This document shows positions 7,805 to 16,328 of a stretch of DNA of 64,000 nucleotides, in pieces. A program made the translations under genes and the position numbers. Each line of letters opens with the position of its first letter. Position 1 is the first letter of the stretch. Source of the DNA: Microbacteriaceae bacterium VKM Ac-2855 (GTDB lineage: Bacteria > Actinomycetota > Actinomycetes > Actinomycetales > Microbacteriaceae); NCBI GenBank assembly GCA_013204985.1, contig JABMLG010000002.1, positions 1 to 64,000 on the forward strand, given 5' to 3'. The notes under the pieces are model-generated. The model saw only the letters and a program-made list of their open reading frames with translations. It was not told the origin of the DNA and ran no database searches.

Positions 7805-9700
7805 ATGAGCAGGATGGGAAGCGTCGGCGGGGCCGGCGCGGTACGAGGCGGGCCGGGCGGTCGCGTGGCCGGCGGTGATGCCGCCAGCCAGCGCGCGGTG
7901 AACGCCGAGGCTCCGAAGGTCGATCACCTGTTCCGTCGGATCACCACCCTCTTCGCACCCTTCAAGAGCAAACTCACCGTCACCGTGGTGCTGGTGCTGA
8001 TCGGCGCGGCGCTCACGGTCATCCCGCCGCTGCTGACGCAGCTCGCCTTCGACGACGGCCTGTTCCCGCCCTCGGGCACGCCGAACCTGCCCGTTCTGCT
8101 CGAACTCGTGCTGGCGATGGTGTTGATCTGGGTGATCTCCGCCGTGCTCGGCGTCTGGCAGACCTACCTCACCGCGACGGTCGGCAACGGGGTCATGGGG
8201 CAGCTGCGCATCCGCCTGTTCCGACACCTGCAGAGCATGGAACTCGGCTTCTTCACCCGCACCAAGACGGGCGTGATCCAGTCGCGACTGCAGAACGACG
8301 TGGGCGGCGTCGCGAACGTACTGACCAACACGGTCTCGAGCGTGCTCGGCAACACCGTCACCGTCATTGCCGCGGTGGTGGCGATGCTCCTGCTGTCGTG
8401 GCAGATGACCCTGGTCGCCGTCGTGCTCACGCCGGCACTGGTGTTCGCCCAGCGGCGGGTCGGTCAGGTACGGGCGCGCATCGCGACCAAGACCCAGGAG
8501 TCCTTATCGGAGATGACGGCGATCACTCAGGAGACGCTGAGCGTCTCCGGCATCCTGCTGGCCAAGAGTTTCGGTCGGCAGGAGTCGGAGGTCACGCGCT
8601 ACGCCGATGAGAACGGGCGGCAGATCTCGCTCCAGGTGCGCCAGCAGATGTCGGGGCAGTGGTTCTTCGCGATGGTGCAGATCTTCCTGTCGATCCTGCC
8701 CGTCGTCGTCTATCTGGTCGCGGCCTGGCTGATCACGGGCGGCACGGAGGTCACCGCGGGCACGATCGTCGCCTTCACCACCGTGCAGGCGCGACTGATG
8801 TGGCCACTGCTCGGGTTGATGCGCGTCGCCCTCGACCTGCAGACGGCCGGTGCTCTGTTCGCGAGGATCTTCGAGTACCTCGATCTGCGTCCGGCGATCA
8901 CCGATCGTGCCACCGCTCGACCCGTCGACGTGCGCTCGGGCGCATTGGGTCGGGTCGAGTTCGACGACGTCACCTTCCGCTACCCCGACGCCACGGAGGA
9001 GACCCGTCCCACACTCGACCGCGTCTCGTTCGACATCGAGCCGGGGCAGTTCGTCGCGTTCGTCGGGCCGTCGGGTGCGGGCAAGACGACCGTGTCGTAT
9101 CTGGTGCCGCGACTGTACGAGGCCGGTAGCGGGCAGGTGCGCTTCGCCGGCACGGATGTCCGCGAACTGGCGCAGGAGTCGCTGATCGCGAATATCGGCA
9201 TCGTCAGCCAAGAGACGTACCTGTTCCACGCGACGATCGCCGAGAACCTGCGCTACGCGAGTCCGGAGGCGACGGACGCCGAACTCGAGGCGGCAGCGCG
9301 GGCGGCGAACATCCACGAGACCATCGCATCGTTCCCCGACGGCTACGCCACCATGGTGGGCGAGCGAGGTTACCGGCTCTCGGGCGGCGAGAAGCAGCGG
9401 ATCGCCATCGCTCGCGTGCTGCTGAAGGACCCCGCCGTGCTCATCCTCGATGAGGCGACCAGCGCGCTCGACACCGTCTCCGAGCGGATCGTGCAGTCCG
9501 CCCTCGACGACGCATCCCGCGGACGCACCACGATCGCCATCGCGCACCGGCTCTCGACCATCGTCGCGGCCGACGTGATCAACGTCGTCGTGGCCGGCCG
9601 CATCGCCGAATCGGGCACCCACCGCGAGCTGCTGGCGCAGGGCGGCGTCTACGCCGACCTCTACGCGGAGCAGTCCGCCCTCTCCTCCGACGCCCGCTGA
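7805..9700 (+). CDS. ABC exporter, fused membrane and ATPase domains
   Basis: A 631-aa half-transporter of the type I exporter family (MsbA/BmrA-like) that acts as a dimer in the membrane. The six-helix membrane domain spans about residues 50-340. The ATPase domain carries Walker A GPSGAGKTT, signature LSGGEKQR, Walker B VLILDEATSALD and the H-loop AHRLST. The ATG at 7805 is chosen because upstream in-frame sequence falls in the palindromic repeat. It is a stand-alone gene, so the substrate (lipid, drug or peptide) cannot be inferred. The N-terminal 40 residues are Gly-rich and low in complexity. Confidence 0.9.
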   Translation: MSRMGSVGGAGAVRGGPGGRVAGGDAASQRAVNAEAPKVDHLFRRITTLFAPFKSKLTVTVVLVLIGAALTVIPPLLTQLAFDDGLFPPSGTPNLPVLLELVLAMVLIWVISAVLGVWQTYLTATVGNGVMGQLRIRLFRHLQSMELGFFTRTKTGVIQSRLQNDVGGVANVLTNTVSSVLGNTVTVIAAVVAMLLLSWQMTLVAVVLTPALVFAQRRVGQVRARIATKTQESLSEMTAITQETLSVSGILLAKSFGRQESEVTRYADENGRQISLQVRQQMSGQWFFAMVQIFLSILPVVVYLVAAWLITGGTEVTAGTIVAFTTVQARLMWPLLGLMRVALDLQTAGALFARIFEYLDLRPAITDRATARPVDVRSGALGRVEFDDVTFRYPDATEETRPTLDRVSFDIEPGQFVAFVGPSGAGKTTVSYLVPRLYEAGSGQVRFAGTDVRELAQESLIANIGIVSQETYLFHATIAENLRYASPEATDAELEAAARAANIHETIASFPDGYATMVGERGYRLSGGEKQRIAIARVLLKDPAVLILDEATSALDTVSERIVQSALDDASRGRTTIAIAHRLSTIVAADVINVVVAGRIAESGTHRELLAQGGVYADLYAEQSALSSDAR

Positions 9701-9734
9701 CCGGCGTCGCCCCGCCCCGCCCGCCCCGCCCCGC

Positions 9735-9811
9735 CCTGCGAGGGACCCCTCCCGTGCACGACGGACCCGCCCAGCGCGGGTCCGACGCGCACAGGAGGGG
9801 TCCCTCGCAGG
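9735..9811. repeat. Palindromic repeat, family B, copy 1
   Basis: The 71-bp core (9738-9808) begins GCGAGGGACCCC and ends GGGGTCCCTCGC, with an inner GGACCCGC...GCGGGTCC palindrome. A second copy of identical core length lies at 18301-18371. This copy sits between convergent genes, so it may also act as a terminator. Confidence 0.88.
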
Positions 9812-9817
9812 ACGGGG

Positions 9818-10495
9818 TTAGGCGGCCGGGCGGGCCTCGAGCATGGCTTGCATCTGCGAGATCTCGGCGGTCTGGGCGACGATGAGTCGGTCGGCGAAGT
9901 CGGTCACGACACCGTTCGTACTGCGCGCGAGCAGCGCCTCCGCCATCTCGATCGCGCCCTCGTGGTGCGCGATCATCAGCTGCAGGAAGAGCCGGTCCTC
10001 CGCGACCCCGCTCGCAGCCCGGAGTTGTGCGATCTGATCCGAGGTGGCCATACCGGGCATCAGCGCCGGCACGGCGGAGTCGCCGCCGGATCCGCCCATG
10101 CTGCCGTGATCGTCGTCGGTCGCCGTCGGCAGGGCCGGTCGGGTCATCCAGGTCATCGACGGTTCGGAAGCGGCCGGAGCGAGCCCCCACACCGACAACC
10201 AGCCGAACATCTGGCCGGCCTGCTGCTGCTGCGTGAGCAGGATGTCGCGCGAGATCGCCTCGATCTCGGGGTCAGTGCTGCGTTCGTGGGCGATCAGGGC
10301 GAGCTCGGCCCCCTGCAGATGGTGCACCTGCATGTCGCGGCTGAATCCGGCCTCGGCGCTGGTGTCGGACGGCATCGCCTCGCCGGCGACAGGACTGACG
10401 AGTCCGATGAGATAGCCGCCGACACCACCGAGGATGACCGCGAGAACGACCGCGGCGGCAAGGAGCCCGCGGATGCTAGAGCTTGCCGGGCGCAT
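9818..10495 (-). CDS. DUF305 family membrane-anchored protein
   Basis: A 225-aa protein with one N-terminal membrane segment (about residues 10-35) and an outer domain of the DUF305 (ferritin-like) family. It shows both family His-pair motifs, FSRDMQVHHLQGAE and LQLMIAHHEGAIEMAE. A His/Asp/Gly-rich stretch (DDDHGSMGGSGGD) lies between them. DUF305 proteins are often linked to copper handling, but the role here is not shown. I chose the second Met (10495); an upstream Met at 10519 would lengthen the overlap with the DUF3105 gene. The two genes overlap by 20 nt and are surely cotranscribed. Confidence 0.85.
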   Translation of the reverse strand: MRPASSSIRGLLAAAVVLAVILGGVGGYLIGLVSPVAGEAMPSDTSAEAGFSRDMQVHHLQGAELALIAHERSTDPEIEAISRDILLTQQQQAGQMFGWLSVWGLAPAASEPSMTWMTRPALPTATDDDHGSMGGSGGDSAVPALMPGMATSDQIAQLRAASGVAEDRLFLQLMIAHHEGAIEMAEALLARSTNGVVTDFADRLIVAQTAEISQMQAMLEARPAA

Positions 10496-11168
10496 CGACT
10501 CCACCTGTGCAGGCCGCACCGATCTCGGGGGCAGTGCCGCTCTGCCAGTACTGCGTGACGAAGGCCGACACCCGCGAGTCGTCGGGCGAGTCGATCTGCA
10601 GCTGAGCGTTCCACGCGCTCAGGACGATCGGCGAGGGCAGTCCCTCGAAGGGCGAGACGGTGACGTAGGTATCGGGCAGCTCGGCGATCAACGCATCGAT
10701 CTCGCTCTGCGGCAGCGATGGGTCGTAGGTGGCCCAGATGGCGCCGTGCTCGAGGTCGTGCACGGCGTTCTCACTCGGCACGGGCTCGGTGTAGACGCCG
10801 CAGTTGAGCCAGTAGGCGTTGTGGTCGCCGCCGGCGGGCGGAGTCTGCGCGTAGTCGACCGTGCCCGTGACATGGTTGGCGGTGTTGTCGAAGGTCTCGA
10901 CGCCCTCGATGGGCGCGGAGTCTGCCTCCTTCTGGGCCGCGATCTGACCGTTGCCGATGATGACCACGGTGGCGATCGCGCCGACGGCGAGGACGGCCAC
11001 ACCCGACAGGATCCAGGTGGTGAGGCGGCGCTTCTGCGCCTTCTTCGCCTCCTCGCGCCGGAATGCCTCGACCTTCTCGAGACGCGCGCGATTCTTCGCC
11101 GAGGTAGGGCCGGATCCGTTCGGACGGTCGGATCCGGACGGGGACTTCGGCGTGGAGGAGTTCGGCAC
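10476..11168 (-). CDS. DUF3105 family membrane protein
   Basis: A 230-aa protein. It has a basic, Lys/Arg-rich cytoplasmic start, one membrane segment at about residues 52-72, and an extracellular DUF3105 domain. The domain is recognisable from HVTGTVDYAQTPPAGGDHNAYWLNCGVY and the ENAVHDLEHGAIWATYDP block. Conserved His and Cys residues suggest metal binding, which is inference. It is upstream of and overlaps the DUF305 gene, a frequent pairing in actinobacteria. The gene is divergent from mntH. Confidence 0.87.
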   Translation of the reverse strand: MPNSSTPKSPSGSDRPNGSGPTSAKNRARLEKVEAFRREEAKKAQKRRLTTWILSGVAVLAVGAIATVVIIGNGQIAAQKEADSAPIEGVETFDNTANHVTGTVDYAQTPPAGGDHNAYWLNCGVYTEPVPSENAVHDLEHGAIWATYDPSLPQSEIDALIAELPDTYVTVSPFEGLPSPIVLSAWNAQLQIDSPDDSRVSAFVTQYWQSGTAPEIGAACTGGVDAPGKL

Positions 11169-11327
11169 GCGGCAGCTCGCTTTCGCTGGGGGATCAGGCC
11201 GGGTCGGCAGTGGCGGACCCGTCGGGCCGCGCCCAGTGCGCTGGAGGCCCCAACAGGATAACGAGACGCACTGGCAAACGGATCAATGCATCCGCACCGA
11301 AGAAGCTCTGACGTAGCGATGACAGCA

Positions 11328-11342
11328 AAGTTAAGCTAACTT
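11328..11342. promoter_or_regulatory. MntR/DtxR-type operator upstream of mntH
   Basis: AAGTTAAGCTAACTT has 6-bp inverted arms around AGC and closely matches the core of the DtxR-family operator (GGTTAGSCTAACC). It lies about 45 bp before mntH, and a DtxR-family gene follows mntH, so it is probably the site for metal-dependent repression. Confidence 0.7.
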
Positions 11343-11384
11343 AACTCTCACGTGAACCACCAGGTATCCGATGAGGGAGCAACC

Positions 11385-12638
11385 GTGACGAAGACGACGA
11401 CGGCGTCGCCGAACGTGCAGCGCCGACCGGAGTCGAGGCTCTTCTGGCTCCTCGGCCCCGCCTTCGTCGCCGCGATCGCCTACGTCGACCCCGGTAACGT
11501 CGCGGCGAACCTCACGGCCGGTGCCTCCTACGGCTATCTGCTGGTGTGGGTCCTCGTCGCGGCGAACGTGATGGCGGTGCTGATCCAGTACCTCTCAGCC
11601 AAGCTCGGCCTGGTCACCGGACGCAGCCTGCCCGAACTGCTGGGCGATCGACTGCCGCGGGTCGGACGCCTCGCGTTCTGGCTGCAGGCCGAGGTCGTCG
11701 CCGCCGCCACGGATGTAGCGGAGGTGATCGGCGGAGCGCTCGCGCTGTACATCCTGTTCGGCGTGCCTCTCCCGTTGGGCGGTTTGATCGTCGGAGTCAT
11801 CTCGATGGCGATGTTGAGCGTGCAGTCGCGACGGGGCCAGCGTCCGTTCGAATCGGTGATCATCGCTTTCTTGGCGATCATCGCCGTCGGCTTCCTCGCC
11901 GGCCTGTTCGTCAGCCCGGTCGACTGGGGGGCCGCGGCGGCTGGGATCGTGCCTCGTTTCGAAGGCACGCAGACCGTGCTGCTGGCGGCCAGCATGCTCG
12001 GCGCCACCGTGATGCCCCACGCGATCTACCTGCACTCCGCGCTGGCTCGTGACCGGCACGGCAGCGCGAACGATGCACCGCGCCTGCGACGCCTCCTCGT
12101 CGCCACACGCTGGGACGTCGCGATCGCCCTGGTGATCGCCGGATCGGTGAACATCGCGATGCTGCTGCTCGCGGCGGCGAGCCTGCGCGGAGTCGACGGC
12201 ACCGAGTCGATCGAGGGCGCGCACGCGGCGATCGTCGACAACCTCGGCGCCGGTATCGGTGTCGTCTTCGGGCTGGGTCTGCTCGCCTCCGGGCTGGCTT
12301 CGACGTCGGTCGGCTGCTACGCGGGTGCGACGATCATGACCGGGCTGCTGCACATGCGCATCCCCCTCCTCGTTCGCCGTGTGCTGACCCTGATCCCCGC
12401 CTTGATCATCCTCGCCGTCGGAGTGGATCCGACCTGGGCGCTGGTGCTCAGCCAGGTGCTCCTCTCCGTCGGCATCCCCTTCGCTCTCATCCCGCTCGTC
12501 ATCTACACGAGCAAGCGCGCTCTGATGGGCGCCTTCGTCAACGGGATCGCCCTGCGGATCGCCGCGTGGACCGCGACCGTCGCCATCGTGGCGCTCAACG
12601 TGGCGCTGCTCGTGCTGACCTTCACCGGAACCACCTGA
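11385..12638 (+). CDS. mntH: Nramp-family divalent metal (Mn2+) transporter
   Basis: A 417-aa membrane protein of the Nramp/MntH family that imports Mn2+ (and possibly Fe2+) with protons. The metal-site motif DPGN is in the first helix (AIAYVDPGNVAANLTAGA), and the helix-6 motif is MPHAIYLHSAL. About eleven membrane segments are expected. The GTG at 11385 has an AGGGAG site five bases upstream; an ATG at 11352 lacks one. It is followed after 23 bp by the DtxR-family regulator and preceded by a matching operator. Confidence 0.93.
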   Translation: MTKTTTASPNVQRRPESRLFWLLGPAFVAAIAYVDPGNVAANLTAGASYGYLLVWVLVAANVMAVLIQYLSAKLGLVTGRSLPELLGDRLPRVGRLAFWLQAEVVAAATDVAEVIGGALALYILFGVPLPLGGLIVGVISMAMLSVQSRRGQRPFESVIIAFLAIIAVGFLAGLFVSPVDWGAAAAGIVPRFEGTQTVLLAASMLGATVMPHAIYLHSALARDRHGSANDAPRLRRLLVATRWDVAIALVIAGSVNIAMLLLAAASLRGVDGTESIEGAHAAIVDNLGAGIGVVFGLGLLASGLASTSVGCYAGATIMTGLLHMRIPLLVRRVLTLIPALIILAVGVDPTWALVLSQVLLSVGIPFALIPLVIYTSKRALMGAFVNGIALRIAAWTATVAIVALNVALLVLTFTGTT

Positions 12639-12661
12639 GCCCGCGGGGGTAGGGTCACCGC

Positions 12662-13366
12662 GTGGACATCGAGTCGATCAGCCCCGTCGCCCAGGACTAC
12701 CTGAAGGCGATCTGGTCGGCGACCGAGTGGGGTGAGCCGCCGATCACCGGCAAGGCGCTCGCGGAGCGTTTCGGCACCACACCGGCCAACATCACCGACA
12801 CGGTCAAGCGCCTCGCTGCGCAGGGGCTCGTCGTGCACGAGCCGTATCGTCCGGTTGTGCTGACGCCGGCGGGGGAGCGCTACGCGATCCAGATGGTGCG
12901 GCGCCACCGGTTGCTCGAATCGTTCCTCGTCACCACCCTCGGCTACTCGTGGGACGAGGTGCACGACGAAGCCGAGCGCCTCGAACACGCCTGCACGGAT
13001 CTGATGATCGACCGCATCGACGCCCTGCTCGGGCACCCGGAGCGCGACCCGCACGGCGACCCCATCCCGACCAAGGACGGACGTACGTCGAGACCGCAGG
13101 ACGCGGTGCAGCTCAGTGAAGCGCGCGACGGTCGGTACTCGATCACCCGGATCTCGGATGACGATCCGGCCCTGCTCGCCGAGTTCGAGGTGCACGGTCT
13201 CGGACCCGGAGCGGACATCACGGTGACGGCGCACGACGAGGATCGAGTGGTCGCGACACCGGAGGGTTCCGTCACGGTCGGCCTCCTGGCGAGCGCCGCG
13301 ATCTGGCTGCTGCCTCGTACCGGAGCGACCGAGCACTCCGCAGGCGCCGCATCCCCTCACGACTGA
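12662..13366 (+). CDS. mntR: DtxR/MntR-family metal-dependent repressor
   Basis: A 234-aa regulator. It has the N-terminal winged helix (AQDYLKAIWSATEWG...TTPANITDTVKRLAAQGLV), the metal-binding/dimerisation region around residues 75-130 (RRHRLLESFLVTTLGYSWDEVHDEAERLEH) and a C-terminal FeoA/SH3-like domain. This is the full three-domain form seen in actinobacterial MntR/IdeR. Position in the mntH operon makes Mn2+ the likely corepressor. The start is a GTG at 12662. A DtxR-like operator precedes the operon, so autoregulation is likely. Confidence 0.9.
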   Translation: MDIESISPVAQDYLKAIWSATEWGEPPITGKALAERFGTTPANITDTVKRLAAQGLVVHEPYRPVVLTPAGERYAIQMVRRHRLLESFLVTTLGYSWDEVHDEAERLEHACTDLMIDRIDALLGHPERDPHGDPIPTKDGRTSRPQDAVQLSEARDGRYSITRISDDDPALLAEFEVHGLGPGADITVTAHDEDRVVATPEGSVTVGLLASAAIWLLPRTGATEHSAGAASPHD

Positions 13367-13536
13367 CGCATCCGCTCGCGACTAAGGCGAGCGACTCTCC
13401 GTCGCACCATAGCGAGCGGTTGGTACGCTGTGCCCATGTTCTTCGACCGAACCCCCAGGACCGTGTTCACCACGACCTCGAGCCGGGTTCGTCGCTGTTG
13501 CCCCGCCGCGCTTGGCGCCGCGGGGGAGCGAACGCT

Positions 13537-14916
13537 GTGAAGTACGCCGACTCGATCCTCGACCTCATCGGCAACACCCCGCTCGTCAAGCTCGGCCCGG
13601 TCGCGGCGGACGTCGCGGCGACGATCCTCGTGAAGGTGGAATACCTCAACCCGGGGGGCTCCTCGAAGGACCGCATCGCCACGCGGATCATCGATGCGGC
13701 CGAGCGCGACGGCCTGCTCGAGCCGGGCGGCACGATCGTCGAGCCGACCAGTGGCAACACCGGCGTCGGCCTGGCACTGGTCGCCCAGCAGCGCGGGTAC
13801 CGCTGCGTCTTCGTGCTGCCCGACAAGGTCGGCGAGGACAAGCGCAACGTGCTCACGGCCTACGGTGCCGAGATCGTGGTGACGCCCACATCGGTGCCGC
13901 CGGACCATCCGGACTCCTACTACTCGGTCTCGGATCGACTGGCTCGGGAGATCCCGGGCGCGTTCAAGCCCAACCAGTACGCGAACCCCAACGGCCCGCT
14001 CAGCCACTACGAGACCACGGGCCCCGAGATCTGGCGTGACACCGACGGCGAGATCACCCACTTCGTCGCGGGCGTAGGCACGGGCGGAACGATCAGTGGT
14101 ACCGGACGCTACCTGAAGGAGGTCTCCGACGGTCGCGTGCGCGTCATCGGTGCGGACCCCGAGGGCTCCGTCTATTCGGGCGGCACCGGTCGGCCGTATC
14201 TCGTTGAGGGAGTCGGCGAGGACTTCTGGCCCTCGGCCTACGACCCGAGCGTCGTCGACGAGGTGATCGCTGCGAGCGACGCCACCTCGTTCGCAATGAC
14301 CAAGCGGCTCGCCCGCGAGGAGGGGCTGCTCGTGGGCGGCTCCAGCGGTCTGGCCGTCGCGGTCGCTCTCGAGGCGGCGAAATCGCTCAGTAAGGACGAT
14401 GTCGTGGTGGTGCTCCTGCCCGACGGCGGACGCGGCTATCTCGGCAAGATCTTCAACGACCGATGGATGCGCTCCTACGGATTCAGCGAAGTGCCGGAGG
14501 AGCGCACGGTGCGCGACGTCCTCGCCGCCCGCGCGCGCGGGGCCCAGTCCGGCGCGCTCCCCGACCTCGTGCACGCGCACCCGAGCGACACCGTCCACGA
14601 CGTGATCGAGATCATGGCGACGTACGGGGTCTCGCAGCTGCCGGTGCTGACCGCCGAACCGCCCGTGGTGATGGGCGAGGTGGTCGGAGCGATCGACGAA
14701 TCCGCCCTGCTCGAGAAGGTCTTCGCCGGCGGGGCGTCGATGAGTGACAGCGTCGGCGACATCGTGGGCCCTCCTCTCACGCAGATCGGTCTCGGTGAAT
14801 CGGTCGGCGCCGCGCGCCAGGCGCTCGCCGCGGCGGCCGCGCTCCTCGTGATCGACGGCGGCAAGCCTGTCGCGGTGGTCACCCGCCAAGACCTGCTGGC
14901 CTTCGCCTCCGAGTAG
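13537..14916 (+). CDS. cbs: Cystathionine beta-synthase
   Basis: A 459-aa PLP enzyme that condenses serine and homocysteine to cystathionine in reverse transsulfuration. The catalytic domain (about residues 1-310) shows the PLP lysine motif NPGGSSKDRIA, the substrate loop SGNTG and the phosphate-binding GTGGTISG. The C-terminal half has two CBS repeats (VHAHPSDTVHDVIEIM... and the final VTRQDLLAF). The CBS repeats separate it from plain cysteine synthases. The GTG at 13537 follows a GGGGGAG site. It forms a two-gene unit with metB, as is usual in actinobacteria. Confidence 0.94.
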   Translation: MKYADSILDLIGNTPLVKLGPVAADVAATILVKVEYLNPGGSSKDRIATRIIDAAERDGLLEPGGTIVEPTSGNTGVGLALVAQQRGYRCVFVLPDKVGEDKRNVLTAYGAEIVVTPTSVPPDHPDSYYSVSDRLAREIPGAFKPNQYANPNGPLSHYETTGPEIWRDTDGEITHFVAGVGTGGTISGTGRYLKEVSDGRVRVIGADPEGSVYSGGTGRPYLVEGVGEDFWPSAYDPSVVDEVIAASDATSFAMTKRLAREEGLLVGGSSGLAVAVALEAAKSLSKDDVVVVLLPDGGRGYLGKIFNDRWMRSYGFSEVPEERTVRDVLAARARGAQSGALPDLVHAHPSDTVHDVIEIMATYGVSQLPVLTAEPPVVMGEVVGAIDESALLEKVFAGGASMSDSVGDIVGPPLTQIGLGESVGAARQALAAAAALLVIDGGKPVAVVTRQDLLAFASE

Positions 14917-14968
14917 CCCTCGGTCTTCTTCTTCTCTTCTCCTCTTTCTTTTCGGAAGGTTTTTCCCG

Positions 14969-16123
14969 ATGCCCAAGAAGCAGCATTTCGAGACCCGCGC
15001 GATCCACGCCGGGCAGGATTTCGATCCGACGACCGGGGCCGTCGTGCCTCCGGTGTACTTCACCTCCACCTTCGTCCAGGACGGCATCGGCGGGTTCCGC
15101 GGCGGCTACGAGTACGCTCGCGGCGGCAACCCGACCCGCGACTCCGTGCAGGAACTGCTCGCCTCGCTCGAGGGCGGCGACCAGGCCTATTCGTTCTCCT
15201 CCGGGCTCGCGGCGGAGGACACCCTGCTGCGCGCGGCGCTCAAGCCCGGCGACCACATCGTGCTCGGTAACGACGCGTACGGCGGAACCCACCGCCTGAT
15301 CGACCGTGTCTTCGGCGCCTGGGGGATCCGCAATACGACCGTCGACATGTCGAACCTGCGCGAGGTGCAGAAGGCGATCATCCCCGGCGAGACGAAGCTG
15401 CTCTGGGTCGAGACCCCGTCGAATCCGTTGATGAAGATCAGCGACATCGCCGAGCTCGCCGACCTCGCGCACTCGCTGGGCGTGCAGGTGGTCGTCGACA
15501 ACACCTTCGCCTCGCCCGCGCTGCAGCAGCCGCTCGCGCTCGGCGCCGACGTCGTGGTGCACTCGACCACGAAGTACCTCGGCGGACACTCGGATGTACT
15601 CGGCGGAGCCCTCGTGCTGAACAAGGGAGCCCTCGCCGATCAGGTGAAGTTCTTGCAATTCGCGGTCGGCGCCGTGTCGGGGCCGATGGATGCGTGGCTC
15701 ACGGTGCGCGGCATCAAGACGCTCGCCGTGCGGATGGAGCGGCACTCGGCCAACGCGCAGAAGGTCGCCGAGTTCCTCGACGGTCACCCCGCCGTGTCGG
15801 CCGTCTACTACCCCGGCCTGCCGACGCATCCGGGTCACGAACTGGCGAAGCAGCAGATGTCGGGCTTCGGAGGGATGCTCTCGGTCGAGCTCGCCTCGGG
15901 GCCGCGCGCGGCGCGCAAGTTCGCGGAATCGACGAGCGTGTTCCAGCTCGCCGAGTCGCTCGGTGGAGTCGAGTCGCTGATCGGCTACCCCTCGGAGATG
16001 ACCCACGCGTCGGTGAAGGGCACCCCGCTCGAGGTGTCCGAGAGCCTGGTGCGCCTGTCGGTGGGACTCGAGAGCGTGGACGATCTCATCGCCGACCTCG
16101 CGGCGGCGCTGCCCCGGAAGTAG
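14969..16123 (+). CDS. metB: Cystathionine gamma-synthase/lyase
   Basis: A 384-aa PLP enzyme of the Cys/Met metabolism family. The PLP lysine lies in VVHSTTKYLGGHSD (about residue 196), and the family signature begins DNTFASPALQQPLALGAD. Members make cystathionine from an activated homoserine or cleave it to cysteine. With cbs just upstream, the pair suggests reverse transsulfuration (lyase activity), but the sequence does not settle synthase versus lyase. An unusual pyrimidine tract and a GGAAGG site precede the ATG. Confidence 0.92.
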   Translation: MPKKQHFETRAIHAGQDFDPTTGAVVPPVYFTSTFVQDGIGGFRGGYEYARGGNPTRDSVQELLASLEGGDQAYSFSSGLAAEDTLLRAALKPGDHIVLGNDAYGGTHRLIDRVFGAWGIRNTTVDMSNLREVQKAIIPGETKLLWVETPSNPLMKISDIAELADLAHSLGVQVVVDNTFASPALQQPLALGADVVVHSTTKYLGGHSDVLGGALVLNKGALADQVKFLQFAVGAVSGPMDAWLTVRGIKTLAVRMERHSANAQKVAEFLDGHPAVSAVYYPGLPTHPGHELAKQQMSGFGGMLSVELASGPRAARKFAESTSVFQLAESLGGVESLIGYPSEMTHASVKGTPLEVSESLVRLSVGLESVDDLIADLAAALPRK

Positions 16124-16328
16124 GCGGGGGGCCGGCCGCCCGACCTCGCGTACTGGCGGAGAACGTCGCGTGGCTGGCAGTCGCGGCGGGGTTCGCCGTC
16201 GGTGGTGGAGGCCACCATGGTGGCATGACGATATCGCGGTTCGAGGCACCATCGACGGTGCTGAGCGTGCTCATCACGGTCATCCGCCGACGCTCGCACC
16301 CGGCGCCGCGCACCTCGAAAGGACAGCC

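Noticed and set aside
14917-14968. Possible SAM riboswitch before metB
   Set aside because: The gap is only 52 bp and mostly pyrimidine. No riboswitch motif is visible.
13357-15087. Long minus-strand open frame opposite cbs
   Set aside because: Antisense to an unmistakable cystathionine beta-synthase, with no domain of its own.
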